Part shown: one piece after another, positions 31,553-42,703 of the stretch | Layout of the letters: every line of letters starts with the position of its first letter | Numbering within the stretch: the stretch's first letter is position 1 | Source of the DNA: Plantago ovata | Taxonomy: Eukaryota > Streptophyta > Magnoliopsida > Lamiales > Plantaginaceae | NCBI GenBank assembly: GCA_028274465.1 | Contig: CM051455.1 | Coordinates: 69,174,985-69,238,984 of the forward strand | DNA length: 64,000 nucleotides | Direction: 5' to 3' | Notes under the pieces: model-generated | Database searches by the model: none | What the model was told of the DNA's origin: nothing | What the model saw: only the letters and a program-made list of their open reading frames with translations | Made by a program: the position numbers and the translations under genes

Positions 31553-32905
31553 TTGAGTTACTCTTACTACAGACATACAGGTATGATGTCCATGCGCGCT
31601 TGCATGACACCCCAATTCTCGCAGGTGAGGAGAGGATCATCCATATACCTGGAAGACGAGTTAAGGAGGTATGAGGTGACGGAGTCCATGGTGAGGTACT
31701 TACCAAGGTACGAAGATGGAGTATGGATGGACCCATGGAGTTTCATTCGATCCTATGAGGAGGAAATAGAAAGAATTCCAGCAGAAGGGTTTACTAAGGA
31801 CCAATTGTGCAGATAACTATTTTCTTTTGCTCTTGGGTATGAGCCGAGGCGTTGGATTGCAAGGTTTGAACCAGGATCGCTGAAAACTTGGGGCCAAGTA
31901 GTAGAGGAGTTCTTGGCGCGGTTCATGCCTTATCATGAGACGATTGCCTTACGTGATAGGATCCAATATTTCGAGCAAGGAGAGTATGAGCAGTTTTGTG
32001 ACGCCTACGAACGTTTTGAGATGTATAAACGTGAGTGCCCCCATCACCGTTTCGAAGATGGGGAGTTGATTTGGTGCTTCGTTGGTGGACTTCGTGAAGA
32101 GGAACGACTTAGAGTGGATCGGTTGAGCGGCGGTCTGGGAGAATGTACGGTCGACGAGGCAGAAGAAGTCCTCCGTAAGTACGCCAGAGGTTCAACACAA
32201 TCCGATGACGTCATACCAATTCACATCACCGCAAAGGAAGTAGATCGAGGTGAAGCAGGAAGCTCATCCGAGGAGTATTTTGAAGTCGAAGAAATCAGTA
32301 AGGAAGATGAAATTGCACATGCCGAGCAAGTTGAAGATGACCTTCGTATAGCAAAAGTTGTTAAAGTAACTGAGCATCTTACGGAAGAGTTCAGCTTGTT
32401 GAATTGTGCTGGAGTAGAAGAGGTTCGAGAACTTGAAGAGGAGAAGGGATTGGAAGGCGACGCCCCCCTGGAGGTGGGGGGCGAGTCGCCCAGCATGGGG
32501 GGAGAACCGCCTCCCATGAACAGTGAGCTGGATGACCCCAGCTCCCCTGTTCCTTTACTCGAAGACATTCGTAGAAATCCAAAGCCACTTCCTTCCGTTA
32601 CTACTGAGGTTCTTAAGTACAAAGAGGTGAATCTACTCCTCCAAGGTGGAAAGCTTGACAAGCAAGATACACAGGAGCCACCACTAAACAAGCACCTCGA
32701 TGAAGTCAAAGTGAATGTCCTCCTATTGATGAAGTCGTTATTGGATATGCCTGCAAAGCAACCCAGTCCATTCACCATGGTGAGATCTTTGACGCTTCCT
32801 AGGTCTCTTTGCTACATCGGACCAAGAGAATGGCGGCCACCGTGGGGAGGTACTCTTGAGTCCATTCTTGAATACTCAGCCGACCGAGGCCAAACCGTTC
32901 GGTAG
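31553..32905 (+). pseudogene. S gag-like protein
   Basis: Distant relative of the Z/E1 gag: FEPGSLKTWGQVVEEFLARF and CPHHRFEDGELIWCFVGGL align with GSLDTWEKVFSAFMEKYF and CPHHGFELSDLVQHFYNGL. It should be a Gypsy gag capsid-type domain (about 31800-32130), followed by an acidic tail (EEYFEVEEISKEDE). No zinc knuckle or protease is seen. A GC palindrome stretch (about 32455-32520) is translated within it as a Gly/Pro/Glu-rich insert. Broken, about one break. Confidence 0.75.
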
Positions 32906-33436
32906 CATCTAGTATCACTTTTTATTTACTCATTCTCTTTTGCTAGGGACTAGCTTAAGTTTCATGAGGGGGATGGGATGTGAACCATGATGTTAAGTAT
33001 TGTTTGGCTTTGTGATGTTGAGTATGGTATCTTGTTTTTTAATTGCATTTGCACGTTTACTGCTTTCCTAGGATAGTCTTGCATGTTTTATATGGAGTCT
33101 ATTGCCGAATTTTTTGAACTTTTATATTGGGTAAATCAACTAGCTATGACATTAATCGTATGCTTTATCTCTATGAATTTGTTTGAGGTTTTTCTCGCTT
33201 GGCTTGTCTCATTTATGTATTGCACTTAGTTGAGCTTGGTAGTCTCGACATCACTTAGTGGTGTTTTCTCTACTGCGGTTCACGAAGGCCTTTATAATAG
33301 GATGATGCATGTTAGGGTCTTATGGTTGTTTTCCCGAGTAATTATGTACCTAAGAGGCAACAAGTCTTCACCATGCTTTGAGATTGCTAAATGCCTAGGA
33401 AGGAGGTAGTGTGAGGTTGTGTGATCCTTTGTTTAT

Positions 33437-33573
33437 AACCTATTCTTCCGAATAGGTTTGGGGAGGGGGTTACACCATCATTAGACTTGTTTCTGTTTTT
33501 CATTCTTCGTATCGTGAGTTTATTTTCCTTTTTTCGTGAATTTTGTACTCCAACCTATTCTTTCGAATAGGTT
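33437..33573 (+). other. S twin 3' UTR hairpins
   Basis: Hairpins 33437-33458 (loop TTCC) and 33552-33573 (loop TTTC), arms AACCTATTC/GAATAGGTT, each followed by TTGGGGA. Same arms, loops and order as in Z and E1. The homopurine tract follows at 33628-33760. Confidence 0.85.
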
Positions 33574-34093
33574 TGGGGAAGTCGTGTGAGTCATTTTGTT
33601 TCTCTTTTTGTTATGCTACTGCTGGCTAAAAAAAAAACTCGAAATAAAAAGAAAGAAAAGAAATTCCAGAAAAAAAGAGAAAAAGAAAAAAAGGATCTGG
33701 AAAGAAAAAAAAAGAAAAAAAAAAAGACCCCAAAAAAGCAAAGAAGGGTCCAAAAAATAAAGCCAAATAGCAGTTTAGCAAAGTTTGAGTCTTTACCATT
33801 TTTTCGTATTGTTCGTAATTGTGTTTTTCTATTTTTTATCTTTTTTGTCTTAAGTGTCATCTGTTCTAGACCACCCTCGTCCTGCCATTCAGGAAGTGGT
33901 GAATAGCTTAAGACTTTACTTGAGAGATGGGTAGAATAGGGGAGTGTTATCTTTTATAGGGAACCCTCCTTCGTTTGATGAGAGCCAGTACTGGTTCGAC
34001 CTCTTTTGAGGAAAAGTCTTAACATGGTGGAACAGCAGTAAGTCCTCAGTTTCATAGGCACGGGGCAACCATTCGTATCTTAGCATGCATCAT

Positions 34094-34098
34094 TACGT
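34094..34098. repeat. Cassandra target site duplication, left copy
   Basis: TACGT, matching 34790-34794. The empty site CATTACGTCGTCACTGAC is present in Z near 50044, which confirms the insertion. Confidence 0.95.
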
Positions 34099-34218
34099 TG
34101 TAACGATCCGACCAATCCGGCCGGCGTGGTTACTCGTGGACGCTCTCCGGGGTGATATGATGGCCCCACAGACCAACACGGGTTCTAATCCGCGCACTTT
34201 GTCCTCACTCGTGCGCGC

Positions 34219-34340
34219 ACCGGGAACTCTCCAGTGGGTCACCCATCCTAGAATTGCTCCAGAGCAAGCACGCTTAACTCTGAAGTTCTTCTAGGTGGAT
34301 TCCCGAAAAGAAAGGTGCACCTTGATGGTATGAGTAGCGT
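34219..34340 (-). ncRNA. 5S rRNA-derived segment in Cassandra left LTR
   Basis: On the minus strand it carries AGTTAAGCGTGCTTG (5S box A region) and CTAGGATGGGTGACC (box C region) at the spacing of plant 5S rRNA, plus a CTCATACCA start-like motif. It differs from true 5S at several sites, so it is a TRIM component with possible RNA polymerase III promoter boxes, not a ribosomal gene. Confidence 0.88.
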
Positions 34341-34628
34341 TCTCAACCCTTTTAAGCTTCTGAAATCTGGGGCGTTACAATCTACCCCCCTTAAAGCCTC
34401 GACGTCCTCGTCGAGCGCCTTAAGTGGTGGGGGTGACAAACTGACAATAACCTTTACCAACCGTCCACCCGATGCGGGCTTTGGGTTGATCTAGGCTCTG
34501 ATACCATTTGTAACGACCCGACCAATCCGGCCGGCGTGGTTACTCATGGGCGCTCTCCGGGGTGATATGCTGGCCCCACATACCAACACGGGTTCTAATC
34601 CGCGCACTTTGTCCTAACTCGTGCGCGC

Positions 34629-34750
34629 ACCGGGAACTTCCCAGTGGGTCACCCATCCTAGAATTGCTCCAGAGCAAGCACGCTTAACTCTGAAGTTCTT
34701 CTAGGTGTATTCCTGAAAAGAAAGGTGCACCTTGATGGTATGAGTAGCGT
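34629..34750 (-). ncRNA. 5S rRNA-derived segment in Cassandra right LTR
   Basis: Second copy of the 5S-like segment, with the same box A and box C motifs. In Cassandra this internal promoter is thought to drive transcription by RNA polymerase III. Confidence 0.88.
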
Positions 34751-35065
34751 TCTCAACCCTTTTAAGCTTCTGAAATCTGGGGCGTTACATACGTCGTCAC
34801 TGACTAGGTCCAGGTAGGGAATGTTACGAGAGACTATCTTGTCTTGACATAAGTGCTTATGTGGATGTGTATAAGTCAATCGAGGTATTCTTCAACCTAT
34901 ATTCATGCTTTGATTTATATGGTTTTTGTTCATATGTTATTTGGTAGATTCAGTAATTTAGTTCATTTTATTTGGCATGAAACTCCATTTTGAGTCTTGC
35001 ATGTTTTTTGTATTAGAGTCTAGCTTAGTTGCTTGAGGACAAGCAAAGGTTCGATTTGGGGAGTT

Positions 35066-36328
35066 TGATGAATGTGTATTTAACACTTTCATTCGAGTCT
35101 TTTTCACCTATTTTAGCTATCCTCTATGTTAATTTAGCTATATTTTAGTACATTTTATTAGAATAGTATCACGTTTCCCTTTAGATTTTATTTTACAGGT
35201 TTTGGTTGAAATTCGGAGATTTACGGGCATATATATTGAAGTCTACAAGGAATTGGTGTTCCAGAAGCCTAGTTGGAGTATCTGAAGGTTTCCGGATAGG
35301 ATTTGGAGTCTAGGGGTCGAATCTGGAGGTTAGAAGGCCATTAGAAGTCTGAAACCGAGTCCGAAAAGGTGAAGAAATCCAAATCCGCGTCGAAAAACGC
35401 GGAAATTCCGCGAAATACTGGGGGGCGAACCGCCCCGTGCCTCGGGCGAACCGCCCCAGAAGAATTTCGGGCCTATATATAGTTGCGAGTTTTCTCTCCG
35501 AAAATCATATCTTTCCAAGCCTACTTTCTCACCTCTCTCTATAGTTTTAGGGAGGAACTTCCGGGGCCTGTCCTGGGAGTTCCATAGCTTAGGGGATATT
35601 TTTTCATAGCAGAATGGAGCGCGTAGGATCACAATCATCCGGAGATTGACAACCTTCGGTAACTTTGTATCTTACAACTTTTATCTACTTATTTTATTCT
35701 TCTTTCAATATGTTTTCTTCTATTATTGCTATTGATTGCATGCCTATTATGAGTAGCTAAATTTATCATTGGTGGTAGTATGTGAATTCTTAGCGAGGGA
35801 AGATAATCATGCTAATGGCTATATCGCGCATTATACTCCGTGTCATTGCTTTATTTCGTTGATCAGTTGAACACCAAAATTCTCGTATGTTGTATTGATT
35901 ATTATGCACACATGGACACTTGTCGGCCAATCAGACCAATTATCTTCGTAGTGTTGAATGATTACGGAACACAATAGGACGTTAGTTGTTGACAAGTCAG
36001 ACCCGTATTATCTTCGTAGTGCTTAATACTTGCAACAGGACACAAGATTGATTCAAAGATCTCTATGCAAGACCGAGGAATTTATGCATGACTATCGACC
36101 CATTATGTTAAGAAGGACCATACTATCACCAATCTCCATTATCTGCTTGAAAACCCCCTATTGCTTTCTATTTGCTGTTTTATATTCTAAATTAGATTTG
36201 ACAAAGCTAGTATAGTCCTGAGAGAACGACACTCGAGTCATTCTACTACTACACTACGGTTTTCGTTGTAGTTGTGGATTGCCTTTGGCTAATACAAATT
36301 TATTTGACTGAATCTGACACGTTCATCA
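35066..36328 (+). repeat. S 3' LTR
   Basis: 1263 bp, preceded by the polypurine end TTTGGGGAGTT. Two GC palindrome units (about 35418-35458) precede TATATATAG. Confidence 0.94.
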
Positions 36329-36333
36329 ATGAA

Positions 36334-37037
36334 GCAATTAACCATGCTAAATTAAGGAAAGTCCAGTAACTAGTACTCTTAAGGTCCATAGGAATTTAGA
36401 ATTTTAAGGACATTGTAAAAGAGGAACGTTTGCTGAAGACTTAGAGTAGGTGCTAGATAGGTTGGTTTTACCGCTTATGATGTATCTTGTTTTCTGAAAA
36501 GAAATACAACCTATTGAAGCATTTGTTGATGATGTACTTTGTTTACACAAACAAACTATTGAAGCATTTAGAACCGCTCAGAAACTTGAAGATTTCGAAG
36601 ACAGAAGACTAGAAGATTTCTGAAGACTGGTATGTACAAAGGCACATGTTGCTCAGAAAGTGGAAACTTCAGCAACAGCATTGCATAAGTGAAAATGTAA
36701 ACGACAGAGTAGGTTGTGCTTGCTGAAACTGAGACTGATCACTTGCTGATGAACATTTGTGACCTCTTGCTGAAAGTACTAGTATTTGCGCTCCAATGTT
36801 ATTGTTTGAATTTCATTCAAATGAGCATTAAATGCAAAGCATGCACGCGAAGGACATGAAGACTAGAAGACAAACAAGGACGCTGCTGAAAGTACAAAAT
36901 TAAGATAGTGACATTTTAAGGAACAAAAGCCTTAGAATTTGAAATTCAAACGGCTCCTTATTTCACTATAAATAGAGGTCATCCGGCAAAGAGTTGAAGT
37001 GTGTCAACAACGTGATCATACTCTCACTTGTGCATAA
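36334..37037 (+). repeat. Element B 5' LTR, continuation
   Basis: Resumes the SIRE-like LTR at GCAATTAACCATGC after element S and its TSD, and runs past the TATA box (near 36968) into the N gap. It differs from B's own 3' LTR at a number of sites and small indels. Confidence 0.88.
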
Positions 37038-37137
37038 NNNNNNNNNNNNNNNNNNNNNNNNNNNNNNNNNNNNNNNNNNNNNNNNNNNNNNNNNNNNNNN
37101 NNNNNNNNNNNNNNNNNNNNNNNNNNNNNNNNNNNNN
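37038..37137. other. Assembly gap (100 N)
   Basis: Exactly 100 N, size unknown. The rest of B's 5' LTR, primer site, gag and pol would lie here if present. Confidence 0.99.
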
Positions 37138-40076
37138 GATGAACAAATGAAGATGCTTCTCAAGCTCCTCAAGGATGAAATTGTAACCAGGGACACAAAA
37201 AGTGTGCAACATGAGCGGGCTGAAACCTCCAGGTAATATCATTTTTCACTTTGACTCTAAAGACAATTAATCCAAACCTCGCTGAATCTAAAATATTATT
37301 CGTTTCAGGCATAAAGGAACCAACTGAAGTGGTGCACATCACTGAAGAGCCCAATGAGTTCTGATGAACTTTACTTAGAATCAAAGACCAACCTTGTCAA
37401 CAGTTGCTAAATCATGTCAGCAACTGGCAAAGGTACAAAGGATGGACTGTTATGATCTCCATCTTCAGCCTATCAAATAAAAAAAGAGATCTTCTCTCTG
37501 CTGAAGCTCGAGACTTTGCCACTCCTACTTCCTGAGAAATGTCATATGCCTCAGCGAATGAGCTCAAATCTGATTGCCATACAGAGAGAAGATGAAGGCC
37601 AAATTTAGAGTCCTCTCCAGCTGACAAGCTGTGATGCTCAAGGTTCATTTGTAGCCTGTGGTGGCTGACCCCACAAATCAGAAGAAGAGGAATGAACGAG
37701 TGTTGCTTTATCAAGCCAGCTCGAGTTTAGTTATTTTACTGATGATGATGAGAGGAAGAAGATGAAAACATCCCAATGATCCACAGTGCTGATGAAGGGA
37801 AAGATTCTAAAGGATAACAGGACGACGATGATGACAATCAAGGTCATAGTCCTGATGCTGGTGGACTAAAAAATGACAGTTGCTGAAACTGAACACAAAA
37901 CATCAGCAAGCTGACAAACAGCCAATCAGCATGAATCTCAACCTGCTCCTGCTGAAACTGAAAATCAAGCACCTGTACAAGGCGCTGATACTGAAGAAGA
38001 GAAACGCCAGAAAGCGAGCTGCCTTGAAACATGCAAGAGCAAGCTTTCTGATGCCGAGTTATCTTTACTCGATGCCAAGGTCACTGATACAAACCTTGAT
38101 GTGAAGAAGAAATGGATGAAGATTACCAAAGAGCACTATAAAACAGTCTCCAAATTCATGCAAGGCATACGCAGAATTTGGACATTGCTCAATCTTCAGG
38201 AGTAAAGCCACAGGAAGTCCCCTCCCTTCCACTTACTACTGGTGAAACCTCCAGTAATTGAGTCTCAACTTTGCATTCAACTCAATTAAAAACTTACTAC
38301 TGGTGAAACTCCAGTCGTTGAGTCTGAAGTTTTGCCATCAGCAACCACTCAACCAAAAGGGAATGAAGCTTCTGACTTAGGTTCCAAGGTTGCTGGCCTT
38401 GATGAATCTGAGGATGAAGAGATCTTTCAGCAAATGAGGATGAAAATTCCAAGAAAGAACCCAAAGTGGTTTGAAATTCCTCCTCCTGACTAATGAAATG
38501 ATGAGGAGGATGACTTAAGAGGAGAATTGCTGGCTACAAGATGATCATTTGCTTCCGAACTTAAAGTTCATTCCTTGACCCCTAATATAGTGCCGTTCCA
38601 CGTGTAGATGAGTTACTCCAAGAATGTTGGCACTTAAGGAAGTCCATGATGCCTGCAAAGCAGAAGATGATGCACTGCTTGCTGAGAGCCCCCTTGATAT
38701 CGGAAGATATTGGCTACAGTGCTGAGACGCACTACTACTCTTACAATAGCTCAGAAAGACATCAGTTTTATCACAAGAGCTATGAAGAGATGTAAGTCAA
38801 GCACTCCGGCTAGCAAAGTCTCATTAGTCAAGGCTCAGACTTTCATGGAAGAAAAGGCCGCAACAGAGTGCAGACATGAGGAAATATGGCGAGTATTAAA
38901 ATGAATTGTCAAGCTGACTTATGATCACAAGCAATCATCATGAAATACAACAACCTAGTACTCTTGCTGAAAATTGCAATGAGTTTTCTCTTTTGCACAT
39001 TACTCCGATGTTGCAATCCATGTCTAAGGGGGAATATAAACAAAAGAAATCTACAAGAAAGAAACCCCCCTACCGTTGAAGCGCCACTGACCATAGAACC
39101 TCTTGCTGAAAGAGAGCAAAGTTCTAAAAGACAAGCAGAATCTGAGTTAAATTCAGCAAGCCCAAAAAGAGAAAACTGCTGCTGAAACTCAAGATTTTGA
39201 CACACTGAAAGTCATCAAGCTCTGAATGAAGATGATGATGATGATGACATCAGACAATAGCTCAAGCCATAAGAGCTAGACCAATTACAGCCTTAACTCC
39301 GTCTGGCCATTCAAAGCATTTCTCTTCTGACTCAAGATCTTCAGCAAGAGATCAAGACAATGCAAAGTCAAGAAGAAGAAGGCAAAGACAGAAAGAAAAG
39401 AGGTTGGCCAGCATTGATATTGGCTCCGACATTGAATATACAAAGACCAGCAATGATGAAACCACTCAGAACGTGATCAGAAACGTTCATGGTTGCTGGA
39501 TCTTAAAGCTGGAAGATTTGCTGGTGAATGAGTTCTTTCCAAAAGCCATATTGAACCAAATGTTCACTTGGATTGATCTCAAGGTAAAAAGAAAGAAAGG
39601 TTGAGTCCTACCAAGAAATATTGTTGGGAGATGGTTGAATCTAGAAGTCTCAGTAAGAAGAACTGCAATTGGTAAGTCTATAAGACAAGAACCTGAATTG
39701 ATAAAACCAATTGGCATTGCTTATTACTCTGACCCGTGACCAAGAAAACAAAGAAGAGACTTGGATTATTCCTTATGAGTATTTCTATCTCACTGCTAAG
39801 ATCAAGAAGAAGATCTTCTCTGGCTAAGAAAGATTCCTCCTAAAAGCATTTCAGATACACAGCTTCTCCATGCCAGCATTGGGCATGCATTTGTGGGTAA
39901 CTCATTACATGGAAATGAATGCTGAAAAACATCATCATACTGCCTGCAAAAGCAAGGATTCTTCAACTACAAGTCCGTAGGCTACTTGAGAATTACGCAA
40001 AGGACTGTAGTGAATTCACTGCACTTGCTGAGAAGAGTGTAAGAGAGATTTTGAGAAAATCCTCTGAAAGAACTTA
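37138..40076 (+). pseudogene. Element B env-position ORF remnant
   Basis: Degenerate counterpart of the element A giant ORF, from about its middle to its C-terminus. Recognisable parts are acidic runs near 37740-37850, the GETPV repeat region near 38230-38330, a coiled-coil-like part near 38720-38900, a basic patch near 39370-39400, and IEYTKTSNDETTQNVIRN with ILKLEDLLVNEFFP near 39430-39540. An intron-like GT...AG segment is retained at 37233-37308. Many breaks; not functional. Confidence 0.82.
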
Positions 40077-40337
40077 ACTCTCTGTAATAGTTCTGTTCAA
40101 GTTTTGTTTGCTGATTTGGTGTAGTTATCTATGATCATTCTGTAAATTTACTGAAAGATAACTATCAGCAATGAAGCTTTTGACTCTTATTTGTTTTTGA
40201 TTATGCAATTTACTTATGCTTACTGTTTAATTATTCAAGTATGCTTGCATTAATCAACTGATTTATTGAACATCAAAAACCTCTAAAAGGGTAACAATTA
40301 ATTTAGCCATGGATTGCTAACATCAAAAGGGGAAATT
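40077..40337 (+). other. Element B 3' UTR and polypurine tract
   Basis: Matches element A 4106-4367. The purine tract AAAAGGGGAAATT just before 40338 primes plus-strand DNA. Confidence 0.8.
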
Positions 40338-41897
40338 TGTTAGGAAACTTGTAATTTTGATGAGCAATTAACCATGCTAAATTAAGGAAGGTCCAGTAAC
40401 TAGTACTCTTAAGGTCCATAGGAATTTAGAATTTTAAGGACATTGTAAAAGAACGTTTGCTGAAGACTTAGAGTAGGTGCTAGATAGGTTGGTTTTACCG
40501 CTTATGAGTATCTTTTTTTTCTGAAAAGAAATACAACCTATTGAAGCATTTGCTGATCATGTACTTTGTTTACACAATCAAACTATTGAAGCATTTAGAA
40601 CTGCTCAGAACTAGAAGATTCGAAGACTGAAGACTAGAAGATTTCTGAAGACTGGTATCTACAAAGGCAATGTTGCTCAGAAAGTGGAAACTTCAGCAAC
40701 GACATTGCATAAGTGAAAATCTAAACGACAGAGTAGGTTGTGCTTGCTGAAACTGAGACTGACCACTTGCTGATGAACATTGTGACCTTTGCTGAAAGTA
40801 CTAGTATTTGCGCTCCAATGTTACTGTTTGAATTTCATTCAAATGAGCATTAATGCAAAATGCACACGAAGGACATGAAGACTAGAAGACAAACAAGGAC
40901 GCTGCTGAAAGTACAAAAGCAAGATAGTGACATTTTAAGGAACAAAAGCCTTAGAATTTGAAATTCAAACGGCTCCTTATTTCACTATAAATAGAGGTCA
41001 TCCGGCAAAGAGTTGAAGTGTGTCAACAACGTGATCATACTCTCACTTGTGCTTAAACTCACATACTTTCAAACACTCTTTACTGCCATTGATCCGTTCC
41101 AAGACTTAAAGCTTGAATAAGCTACTTGTGAAGAAGTAGAACTTACCGGCTAAGAAATTAGTTAAGTGTTCTTTCTTTCTTTCGAACAAGAACAAGTCTT
41201 GACACCAGAAACAATCAAATTTGTTTACTGCAAAGTATTCAAAGTTTTGTTTCTTAGATTACTTGTTGTAACTGAATAAGTTATATTAAGTTTTCTCATC
41301 CCAAACCTCTCTAACTGAAAATACACCCTTTCAGGCGTGATATTCAGGGGGAAATTAATCGAGCATAGTGTTGCTGATTAAAAGTACCAAGTTTGGTGGA
41401 GAACAAGGTTACGTTCTCTAGTTAGGTTGAAACGAAGCAAGTGTGCTTTGGTTTCTGTTTGGATCGCTCTAGATAGGTGTTGTAAGGAACCTGAATCTTA
41501 TCTTAGTGGATTCAGTCCTAGAAAGGACAAGTGGTTAGTTGAGAGTTTACGCCACTCTCAGATACCACTATAAAAGTGTTTGTGTGATTTACTTACTGTA
41601 CTTAGTTTTTCAGCAAAGCATATATATCTGTACACAGTCACTCACTTCACTTGCTGAAACTATCACTTACAGACAAAGCACGTATTGTATCAAAGACTTC
41701 CGCTCTCTGATTTTATGTATCAGCAAACCTAGTTACTGAAGAGTAACTTGCGCTTGCTGAGAAAGTTAAGTATCAACAAACTCATTACTGAAAAGTAATA
41801 AGTACTTGCTGAGAAAAATTTTAAACGACGAATGTTTGAAAAGACTATTCACCCCCCCCCCCCTCTAGTGTTTTCTTTTTGTTTAAAGGGACCAACA
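40338..41897 (+). repeat. Element B 3' LTR
   Basis: 1560 bp, TGTTAGG...ACCAACA. TATA box near 40986; rich in TGCTGA. Followed by TSD CACTT (41898-41902). Confidence 0.94.
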
Positions 41898-42150
41898 CAC
41901 TTCCGGTTCCTTTTCCCCTCCAAGCTATAAAGCATTCGGCAGGCTGGTGTATTAGCATAAACTTGCTGGGATTTGGATTTTGCGGTCACGGACTATCGAC
42001 CGGGGCTTAATTGCAGCTTCCTCCTCAAGATCCAGTCGAATGGAACTGCTTGGAGTGATGGTTCATAAGCTTCGTTGGCTTGGGAGCTCGAGGCTGCTCC
42101 CTTTCCTTTCTGCGCTTGGATGTCCCTCCTTTCTTCTTGTCACGACCCAT
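41898..42150 (-). pseudogene. D env-position protein, N-terminal piece
   Basis: The start codon complement is at 42150 (MGRDKKKGG, followed by a basic Ser-rich start like MAPRTRRAGSSKKGKG of Z). The coding region runs left into element B and resumes at 30039. Fossil. Confidence 0.7.
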
Positions 42151-42703
42151 GGTACTTGAAACGCAGCAATTAGTATCTTGTACTCAACAAAAAATGATAT
42201 GCTAATGCAAATGTAAAGTGTGCAAATAATCGAGTGTCAACTTTGAGTAATTCTACTTCCTTAACCCATGTTCTAGTCTAGCTAACCTATGTTAAGAACA
42301 ATCATGCAATTCATCACAATCATGCACTACATCACAATTAAAGCTCATGCTAGACAACGAATAACCTCAAATTCATAAGGCAACATACATATCATAGGGT
42401 CGAAAATCACCAAAAAACTCACAATCTATCCAATCGAGTGTTCTACCAAGTAATCTATAATCATCATATCAATTTGCTCGAATTTAATAAGGAATGGAAG
42501 AATCAAAATAATGCAATCAAGACTTAGAAATCCTAATTGAGCAAAGCCCCCAATTCAACAATCCCAACAAAATTAAGCATGCAATTGATAGAGAAATAAG
42601 TTAATAAACACACAAACAAGCAACCCATACAACATATAAGCTCAATTGAAGCAAAAATCAAGAACCCCCAAATTTAGAAAATTAGGATTCTGAGAGGTTA
42701 CCT
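42151..42703 (-). other. D leader upstream of its env-position protein
   Basis: AT-rich non-coding sequence matching E1 24430-24970 and Z 46941-47483. In Z the matching stretch is a candidate leader intron. Z is inserted at its far end, within an AGGTA that corresponds to the presumed splice donor. Confidence 0.6.
42699..42703. repeat. Target site duplication of Z, left copy
   Basis: TACCT, identical to 51564-51568. Confidence 0.94.

Larger units (their letters stand above)
34099..34789 (-). mobile_element. Cassandra-type TRIM, complete
   Basis: 691 bp miniature LTR element: two 281-bp LTRs (34099-34379, 34509-34789) around a 129-bp core. On the minus strand the right LTR is 5'; next to it is the tRNA-Met primer site TGGTATCAGAGC (complement at 34495-34506), and a purine tract AAGGGGGGTAGAT precedes the left LTR. 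LTR ends are TGTAACG/CGTTACA. Each LTR contains 5S rRNA-like sequence, the hallmark of Cassandra. No protein is encoded, as is normal. The LTRs differ at 10 positions (3.6%). Confidence 0.95.
30067..36328 (+). mobile_element. Element S: short Athila-like element with a different gag
   Basis: 6262 bp, LTRs 30067-31330 and 35066-36328, perfect TSD ATGAA (30062-30066, 36329-36333), tRNA-Asp primer site. The LTRs, 5' leader and 3' UTR closely match Z, but the coding part is one gag-like region only (31553-32905), with no protease, RT, integrase or env-position protein. Twelve substitutions and one indel separate the LTRs by my count (about 1.0%, near 0.4 My at 1.3e-8). The 3' UTR contains a Cassandra TRIM. 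Broken, about one or two breaks. Confidence 0.92.
30040..41897 (+). mobile_element. Element B: SIRE-like Copia element hosting element S
   Basis: Plus strand. It starts TGTTAGGAAACTTG at 30040; its 5' LTR is interrupted after 27 bases by element S (30067-36328) and resumes to 37037, where an N gap begins. After the gap come the C-terminal part of the env-position ORF region (37138-40076), 3' UTR, polypurine tract and 3' LTR (40338-41897). gag and pol are not in the assembled sequence. TSD CACTT is perfect. The coding part carries many breaks and is much older looking than element A's. Confidence 0.88.

Noticed and set aside
34219-34340. A functional 5S rRNA gene
   Set aside because: It lies in an LTR pair with primer site, purine tract and TSD, and differs from 5S at several positions; Cassandra explains it.
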